From an uncultured Lachnospiraceae bacterium (GTDB lineage: Bacteria > Bacillota > Clostridia > Lachnospirales > Lachnospiraceae), in the NCBI GenBank assembly GCA_948468325.1, contig CAOKHR010000048.1, positions 1 to 11,773 on the forward strand: DNA of 11,773 nucleotides, given 5' to 3'. The position numbers and the translations under genes were made by a program. This document shows positions 7,029-11,773 of the stretch, one piece after another; within the stretch, counting starts at the first letter, position 1; each line of letters starts with the position of its first letter. Below the pieces are notes generated by a model. That model saw only the letters and a program-made list of their open reading frames with translations, had not been told where the DNA came from and ran no database searches.

Positions 7029-7059
7029 TTGACATATTTTTTGAAATTGTTGCTACATA
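7029..7059 (+). promoter_or_regulatory. Candidate rightward promoter inside the invertible segment
   Basis: TTGACA (7029-7034) is a perfect -35, followed after 19 bp by TGC-TACATA (extended -10, hexamer 7054-7059, only 3/6 matches). An overlapping alternative is TTGAAA (7041-7046) with an 18-bp spacer and TATTTT (7065-7070), whose -10 runs into the right recombination site. Either would read into the lipoprotein/surface-protein operon in the orientation given. The -10 elements are weak, so the present orientation may be ON or OFF. Confidence 0.4.
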
Positions 7060-7066
7060 AAGTTTA

Positions 7067-7092
7067 TTTTCAAAAAGTACACTTTTTGAAAA
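7067..7092 (-). other. Right recombination site (hix-like, perfect 12-2-12)
   Basis: Half-site TTTTCAAAAAGT (7067-7078), centre AC (7079-7080), half-site ACTTTTTGAAAA (7081-7092). The arms are perfect inverted repeats. Against the Salmonella hixC arm TTATCAAAAACC, 9 of 12 bases agree. The centre AC is the reverse complement of the GT in the left site, so the two sites are inverted relative to each other. The palindrome could be misread as a terminator, but its stem is almost all A-T. Confidence 0.8.
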
Positions 7093-7130
7093 TGAGACAA
7101 AGGATGCTTTTATACGGGAAGGAGGGGCCG

Positions 7131-7175
7131 GTGTCAGTATTTGAAGTTGGGATACTGCAGATATTAGACAAATAG
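7131..7175 (+). CDS. Possible 14-residue leader peptide
   Basis: GTG 7131 opens a 14-codon frame (MSVFEVGILQILDK) ending at TAG 7173-7175, preceded by a strong ribosome site AAGGAGGGG (7119-7127). It lies between the right recombination site and the lipoprotein gene. The unusually good ribosome site with no longer frame behind it is the only argument; a leader peptide, or a remnant of a lost gene, are both possible. Expression is unproven. Confidence 0.25.
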   Translation: MSVFEVGILQILDK

Positions 7176-7207
7176 AAGTCACAATCTATGCAGAGGGGAG
7201 AGCAGGA

Positions 7208-8287
7208 ATGAAAAGGATATGCAAAAAGTTGATAGCCGTTGTATTTGTTACAGCCATGTTTGCAGGCTGCGGAAAAGAGCGCGGGAAATTAGAATCCGGA
7301 GATGTGAAAATGGATATAGAAGAGCATGCTGATATTATGGAAGATTCAAAAGATGGCTATGAAACACATACAGAGGAAAGCACCATGCAGGAGGAAAATC
7401 AGGAGTTTGAAATTAGCATGAAACAGGAAGGTTTTCGTAATACTTTGCGAAAGTTGATTGAAGAAGAGGGGGTATTTCAGGAAAGCCAGAGAGGAACGAA
7501 AAATGAATGGGATGATGTCTGGTTTGATCCAAAGGGAATTGTTAGTGCAGCGATTTTAGACTTTGATTCGGATGGAGAAGATGAGATGCTGGTTTGCCAT
7601 ACAAAAATATCATCTGTAAATGCTAAGTATTATGATATTGTTATGGATATGTATGAATTTATAGATGGAAAAGTTGTTCTGGCAGACAGCATGCCGTTTA
7701 TTGCTTATCACGAAGGCCAATCTTTTTCCGGTGTGTGGGCTGACTGGAAAGATGATGATATGTTGTTTGATTTAAATGCGGTATGGCTGAAAGGAAACTA
7801 TTACCTTATGTGTGAAATGTATAGTCTGACACATGCCTATGCTGACGGTTCTTCACGGGAATATTGGGCTGTTACATATAAAAATAATGAATGGCAGTAT
7901 GCAGGCTCTTTCTCACAGACAGATGGAGGCAGTACCGGATTTGAATTTACAGGTTATGAATTTGAAAATGGAATATGTAAAAATTCGGCATTATATTTTA
8001 GTGATTATGGAAATAATGGAGAAACAGTGTCGCTCTATGATAGTTTTTCTGATGCAATAACAGCTTTTTTTGAAAAACTTGGGATTTTCTTAACTGATGA
8101 TGTTTCTATGAATCCTGATGTAGATTCAGGAACAATTTTGTCAGAAAACAATGACAGAACGGAAATATTTGAATTTACTAACAGGTTAGTCAGTGCAAGT
8201 TCTAATTTTCCGGATCGTACATGTGAATTTCTGGCAGCATTAAAAAGAGATACATTGTTAGAGGAAGTACAAAAACAGGAGGAATGA
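7208..8287 (+). CDS. Exported lipoprotein of unknown function
   Basis: The 359-residue product begins MKRICKKLIAVVFV and has a lipobox-like FAGC with the lipidated cysteine at residue 21; phenylalanine at -3 is slightly unusual but acceptable. An acidic linker (about 25-75) follows. The globular part contains LDFDSDGEDEMLV near 117-129, where D118, D120, D122 and E126 form a DxDxDG-type calcium-binding loop as in FG-GAP/VCBS or EF-hand-like repeats. Many aromatic residues (Trp and Tyr) occur through 130-260. I do not recognise a full family. AGGGGAG and AGCAGGA lie just upstream of ATG 7208. The gene is the first downstream of the predicted invertible promoter and ends 68 bp before the surface-protein ATG, so co-transcription is likely. 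It would sit on the outer face of the cytoplasmic membrane, perhaps as partner or chaperone of the large protein; that is inference. Confidence 0.85.
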   Translation: MKRICKKLIAVVFVTAMFAGCGKERGKLESGDVKMDIEEHADIMEDSKDGYETHTEESTMQEENQEFEISMKQEGFRNTLRKLIEEEGVFQESQRGTKNEWDDVWFDPKGIVSAAILDFDSDGEDEMLVCHTKISSVNAKYYDIVMDMYEFIDGKVVLADSMPFIAYHEGQSFSGVWADWKDDDMLFDLNAVWLKGNYYLMCEMYSLTHAYADGSSREYWAVTYKNNEWQYAGSFSQTDGGSTGFEFTGYEFENGICKNSALYFSDYGNNGETVSLYDSFSDAITAFFEKLGIFLTDDVSMNPDVDSGTILSENNDRTEIFEFTNRLVSASSNFPDRTCEFLAALKRDTLLEEVQKQEE

Positions 8288-8355
8288 TATATTTATGCGG
8301 ATTTTGGTGTTTCCCAAATGCCTATGTAAAAATACCTATGAAAGGATGGTATGAG

Positions 8356-11300
8356 ATGAAATGGGGAAGAGAATTTATTTGCAAAGAAAAAAGTTTTATT
8401 ATTTTATGGATATTATCGTGTACTGTAGTATTTTGCTTTTTTAGTATGACTGTGCGGGCAGAAACTATTGATGCGAAATTTCCACAGCCTGTCACACAAG
8501 TTGAATTGGTTCCAGAAGGTTTTACATCCGTCAGAACGATAGAGGAATTGAATAATATACGAAAGAATCGTTCGGGAAATTATATTTTGATGAATGATAT
8601 AGATTTGTCCGATCAGACAAGTTGGGAACTTATTTCCAGTTTTTCAGGCAAATTATATGGTAATGGATATAAAATAATTGGTTTAAAAAATTCTTTTTTT
8701 AATAAAATCAGTGGTGGTGAGATTCGCGATCTGGGACTTGTGGATGTAAATGTCAATTCTTCTGGCTCATCAGGAGCATTAGCTTGTACGATAGATAATG
8801 ATTCAAGTGCTAATATTATTATTAATAATGTATATGTAACGGGATTGGTAACAGGAGGAGGATGTGTCGGAGGTCTTATTGGAAGAGAAAATAGTATGTG
8901 CAGGAATACGACAATAATAAACGGCTGTGCCAATTATGCGTTTGTTCTTGCTGAAGGAAAGCAGGTTGGAGGAATTATTGGCGCAGCAGATAATACGACT
9001 TCAGGCAAAGTTCAGTTAGGTTATCTGTATAATTATGGAATAGTCCGCAGCAAATTGGACTATGTCGGGGGTATCATTGGCTATCTTTTTAATCAAGATC
9101 AATATTTAAGTATTTATGAATGCAAAAATGAGGGCAGAGTGCTAGGCAGAGAAAATGTCGGAGGCATTATTGGTAATTTGGCATGTGAGAGCTATATTAA
9201 TAATTTCAGTGTTCCGAATCCCAGCGTTAATATGAGCGGCTTCCAAAATTCCGGAACTATCAGTGGAAGAAAGAATACAGGTGGAATTATTGGACATATG
9301 GATATAGAAAATAGTGCTAACGATAAAACAGCTAAAATTACGCTGTCCTCATCCATGAATATGGGAGAAATTACTGGAACCAGTCAGTATTCGGGAGGGA
9401 TTGTAGGTTGTGTAGAGCATTCGTTTGATACAGTAGCCATTAATGCCTCCACGATTCAAAATTGTGTGAGTCGTGGAAAGATGCAGGGCGGTGGAAATAT
9501 TGTTGGATATGCTGTTTTGGAGACGGGGTCTTTATTAATTACCAGATGTGTTGGCATTCAATTATATAATAGAGGAGTTAATGGTATTATTACCAGTGCC
9601 GCTGGTATGGGCAGAGGTTATTGTCGTGTTTCTTTGTGCTATTACCTTAATAGTTTGACTTCTATAGCTTTTGATTCTAATGCAAAGGTCAGTGGAACGG
9701 CAGTTGCTTTGAATGCAACGCAGATTAAGCAAAAAGAAAGCTATCCGGATCTGGATTTCAAGTCTTTATGGGATATTAGCGAGGAAAACCATGAAGGCTA
9801 TCCATATCTTAAAAATGCAGAAACGTTAGAGCCGGCTGAAATAATTGATAAAACAGAAAGCAGAGTTCCTAAAAACGATGTTACTGATATGTTAGAACGT
9901 ATCGGAAAAGGTACACTGCCTTATAATGAATTTGATATTCCTTCATATTTAGGATTGGATTATAACGAACAACTTGGATTTTCTGAGAAAGCAATAGGTT
10001 TTTTATCTGGAAAGATATTCTCAGAGGATGCGCTTTGGCAAAATGTTTACGAGAATGTTCTCGAAGATGTATTTTTAAATGACCTGGGGTTTTTAGATGG
10101 TATTGCAGAGACTTCAAGCAGGTATTCCGATGAGTTGAAATTTACGAAAAAGTTCTTAGACATGTTTGATAAGACATTATGTGAAGATATTCCTGAATTT
10201 CAGATCGCCGGAGGTATTAATGACGTTTTGGCTTTCGTAGTGGCCGGGAGTCAGGATTGTATGACCCGTTGTATGGTGAGTGTTGAATATCTGACTTATA
10301 TTGCGGAGCATGCAGATGATCCAAATCTAAGAAAAGCAGCGGAAAATGTCCGTGATAAAAAATGTACAAAAACATTAGAACAAATCTGTGATAAAGTATC
10401 TGATTTTGCAAAAAAGATGTTTAATAAAACATTGGATAAGTTTATAAAAAATGCTGCAAAAAAATCATGGATACTTGTGGCAAAAGAAGCATCTGCATCA
10501 GTAAAAGTAGTGCAAATTATATTTGGTGTTAAAGATCTGGTTTACAATTTAACTGGTGCAGATAAAACAGTAGAAGCTTATTATCAGATTTTTGCAGCAT
10601 ACAGGATACGGATGCAGCTATATAATGGTTACTGTGAAGCTGCAAAGAATTCTAAATGGGTAGAGGTTGGAGAGGTTTTTAATCTTCTTGAAGCATTTAC
10701 AAAAGATATGTATAACAGGGCAGAAATTCTTCTTGGGGATGATTATGAGAAAGTGCTGGCCAGTGATCCTTCATATCAGAAGCAGGTAGATGATTTGCGT
10801 AAGCTGAATATCAAAAATTATGTAAGAGAAAACTATTCCCTGATGGTTCCTGTTTTGGATAAGGAAACGATTTATATTGCTCAGGGGACAAAGGCATCAA
10901 TTAAGCTGTCAAATTGTCGTTATAATGTAAGAATAGAGTATAAGAAAACAGGCAAATGTAAAGCTTTTTCAATAAATAAAAAAACAGGAGAGATTGAAGC
11001 AAAGAAGAAAAAGACGGGGGATGGCATTGTAACTGCTGTAGTATATCAAAATGGAACAAAATACGAATTGGATGCTAAGGTTAAAGTGGTTACGGCAGAA
11101 CAAAAGAAATTAATTGATGAAAAAGCAGGGGAAAATGGGATTAAAAAAGTTAAATTAGTGAAAAAAGATGTCTATACTGTGCCTCTTGGTTCAAAAGATT
11201 TCAATTTAAAATTAGCGGCAAAGAGTACAGTAGGCGTCTCATTCAAATCTAACAATAAAAATGTGGTTTGTGTAAATAAAAAAGGAAAAGTATCTATAAA

Positions 11301-11670
11301 AGGATATGGTGAAGCAAAAATCACTGTTACCGTGGCAAAATCAGGAAAAAATCCAAAACAGACACAGACTGTCATAGTGAAAGTAGTTCCAAAGACATTA
11401 AAAGCGCCTATAGTACAAAATAATAAGTCAGGCACTTTAAAAGTAAAGTGGATGAATGACAAGAAAGTGTCTGGCTATCAAATTCGGTACTCATTAAAAA
11501 GTAATATGAAAAAATCCACGATTGTAAAAGAGAGAAAACCTGTGACTACTAAAGTATTAAAACTGAAATCCGGAAAACAGTACTACATTCAGGTTCGATC
11601 TTATAAGAAAAGTGAAAAAAAGATATATTATGGAAAATGGAGTAAAAAGACATCAAAGAAATGTAAATAA
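8356..11670 (+). CDS. Large exported GLUG/helical/Big_2/FN3 surface protein (1104 aa)
   Basis: The reading frame is open from ATG 8284, which overlaps the lipoprotein stop as ATGA, but ATG 8356 is preferred. AAAGGA (8341-8346) precedes it at good spacing and it begins a proper signal peptide (basic MKWGREFICKEK, hydrophobic core, cleavage near VRA at about residue 35). Residues 171-385 carry seven GLUG-type motifs (VGGLIG 171, VGGIIG 204, 237 and 268, TGGIIG 308, SGGIVG 346, GGGNIVG 378), which typically form a beta-helix fibre. Residues about 500-830 are a helical domain I cannot assign, with cysteines at 609, 635, 639, 670, 678 and 760. Residues 834-914 and 929-1010 resemble Big_2 Ig-like domains, and 1014-1104 is an FN3-like end with YYIQVRSY and GKWS. 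The tail is strongly basic and has no LPXTG anchor. It is probably an adhesin or other surface fibre under phase-variable control with the lipoprotein. The coding sequence is AT-richer than the 709-4791 gene. Confidence 0.87.
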   Translation: MKWGREFICKEKSFIILWILSCTVVFCFFSMTVRAETIDAKFPQPVTQVELVPEGFTSVRTIEELNNIRKNRSGNYILMNDIDLSDQTSWELISSFSGKLYGNGYKIIGLKNSFFNKISGGEIRDLGLVDVNVNSSGSSGALACTIDNDSSANIIINNVYVTGLVTGGGCVGGLIGRENSMCRNTTIINGCANYAFVLAEGKQVGGIIGAADNTTSGKVQLGYLYNYGIVRSKLDYVGGIIGYLFNQDQYLSIYECKNEGRVLGRENVGGIIGNLACESYINNFSVPNPSVNMSGFQNSGTISGRKNTGGIIGHMDIENSANDKTAKITLSSSMNMGEITGTSQYSGGIVGCVEHSFDTVAINASTIQNCVSRGKMQGGGNIVGYAVLETGSLLITRCVGIQLYNRGVNGIITSAAGMGRGYCRVSLCYYLNSLTSIAFDSNAKVSGTAVALNATQIKQKESYPDLDFKSLWDISEENHEGYPYLKNAETLEPAEIIDKTESRVPKNDVTDMLERIGKGTLPYNEFDIPSYLGLDYNEQLGFSEKAIGFLSGKIFSEDALWQNVYENVLEDVFLNDLGFLDGIAETSSRYSDELKFTKKFLDMFDKTLCEDIPEFQIAGGINDVLAFVVAGSQDCMTRCMVSVEYLTYIAEHADDPNLRKAAENVRDKKCTKTLEQICDKVSDFAKKMFNKTLDKFIKNAAKKSWILVAKEASASVKVVQIIFGVKDLVYNLTGADKTVEAYYQIFAAYRIRMQLYNGYCEAAKNSKWVEVGEVFNLLEAFTKDMYNRAEILLGDDYEKVLASDPSYQKQVDDLRKLNIKNYVRENYSLMVPVLDKETIYIAQGTKASIKLSNCRYNVRIEYKKTGKCKAFSINKKTGEIEAKKKKTGDGIVTAVVYQNGTKYELDAKVKVVTAEQKKLIDEKAGENGIKKVKLVKKDVYTVPLGSKDFNLKLAAKSTVGVSFKSNNKNVVCVNKKGKVSIKGYGEAKITVTVAKSGKNPKQTQTVIVKVVPKTLKAPIVQNNKSGTLKVKWMNDKKVSGYQIRYSLKSNMKKSTIVKERKPVTTKVLKLKSGKQYYIQVRSYKKSEKKIYYGKWSKKTSKKCK

Positions 11671-11758
11671 TCTGCGGTAAAACCTGGTAAATAAGTATGG
11701 ACAACTGACAAGGCAAATCAGTGTGGGTGGATATTATTACACCGAGGGAAGGATTTTA

Positions 11759-11773
11759 TTGAAATATATTATT
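11759..11773 (+). CDS. Possible start of a further gene (partial, TTG start)
   Basis: GGGAAGG (11746-11752) lies 6 nt before TTG 11759, which opens a frame MKYII running off the window. Only five codons are visible, so this is a weak guess. Positions 11671-11745 show no clear terminator after the surface-protein gene. Confidence 0.15.

Larger units (their letters stand above)
6968..7066. other. Predicted invertible DNA segment (99 bp) carrying promoter elements
   Basis: This very AT-rich stretch lies between two 26-bp sites whose centres read GT and AC on the plus strand, so they face opposite ways. Recombination by the adjacent serine recombinase would therefore invert it. It contains no meaningful reading frame. 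It does hold -35-like TTGACA on both strands: TGTCAA at 6972-6977 (minus) and TTGACA at 7029-7034 (plus), set in a 7-bp inverted repeat TGTCAAA/TTTGACA. Small promoter-bearing inversions next to a recombinase gene are an established phase-variation mechanism in gut bacteria. Inversion itself is inferred, not seen. Confidence 0.7.

Noticed and set aside
7067..7092. Perfect palindrome read as a rho-independent terminator for the recombinase gene
   Set aside because: The stem is nearly all A-T (four G-C pairs), lies 135 bp after the stop codon, and a sister copy with the same 12-2-12 geometry and opposite central dinucleotide lies at 6942-6967. A recombination-site pair explains both better.
8295..8354. 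A 19-codon frame (ATG 8295 to TGA 8354) between the lipoprotein gene and the surface-protein gene, with AGGAGG at 8277-8282
   Set aside because: It has only position in its favour: it ends one base before ATG 8356 and could couple translation. The peptide shows no recognisable feature and the spacing from AGGAGG is long (12 nt).
8284..8355. ATG 8284 as the start of the surface protein (ATGA overlap with the lipoprotein stop)
   Set aside because: AGGAGG is only one base from this ATG, and the extra 24 residues would sit in front of an already complete signal peptide that starts at 8356.

Overview
The window looks like chromosomal DNA of a gut-type Firmicute, most likely a Lachnospiraceae/Clostridiales member. 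The evidence is the AGGAGG-type ribosome sites, the moderate-to-low GC, and two very large exported proteins built from GLUG, Big_2-like, FN3-like and CxxC modules that are typical of surface proteins in that group. This placement is inference; no rRNA or housekeeping marker is present.

Layout, left to right. Positions 2-106 are the last codons of a type I restriction-modification specificity subunit (HsdS). A 58-residue coiled-coil-like protein (243-419) follows. Then comes a control region with a 20-bp-period direct repeat placed against a sigma-A-like promoter. This leads into a 1360-residue exported repeat protein (709-4791). A long hairpin at 4837-4884 terminates that gene and overlaps the stop codon of a convergent CPA2-type cation/proton antiporter (4877-6064, minus strand). 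The antiporter leader, between its promoter at about 6230 and its start, carries two tandem copies of a 45-46 nt two-hairpin element.

The most interesting part is 6326-7207. A 201-residue Hin-type serine recombinase is followed, 10 bp after its stop codon, by two 26-bp sites of 12-2-12 architecture (6942-6967 and 7067-7092). Their half-sites resemble the Salmonella hix half-site. Their central dinucleotides are GT and AC, so the sites lie in inverted orientation, as needed for inversion of the 99 bp between them. That AT-rich segment carries candidate promoter elements on both strands. Next to it, reading away, are a lipoprotein gene (7208-8287) and a 1104-residue exported GLUG/helical/Big_2/FN3 protein (8356-11670), which appear to form one operon. 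The simplest model is a self-contained phase-variation switch: the recombinase flips a small promoter cassette and so turns a lipoprotein/surface-protein operon on and off. I cannot tell from sequence which orientation is ON.

The two giant exported proteins share a tail style (lysine-rich Big_2-like and FN3-like modules, no LPXTG signal) but seem to be controlled differently: the first by a possible LytTR-type direct repeat, the second by the invertible cassette. The second operon is visibly AT-richer than the first giant gene.
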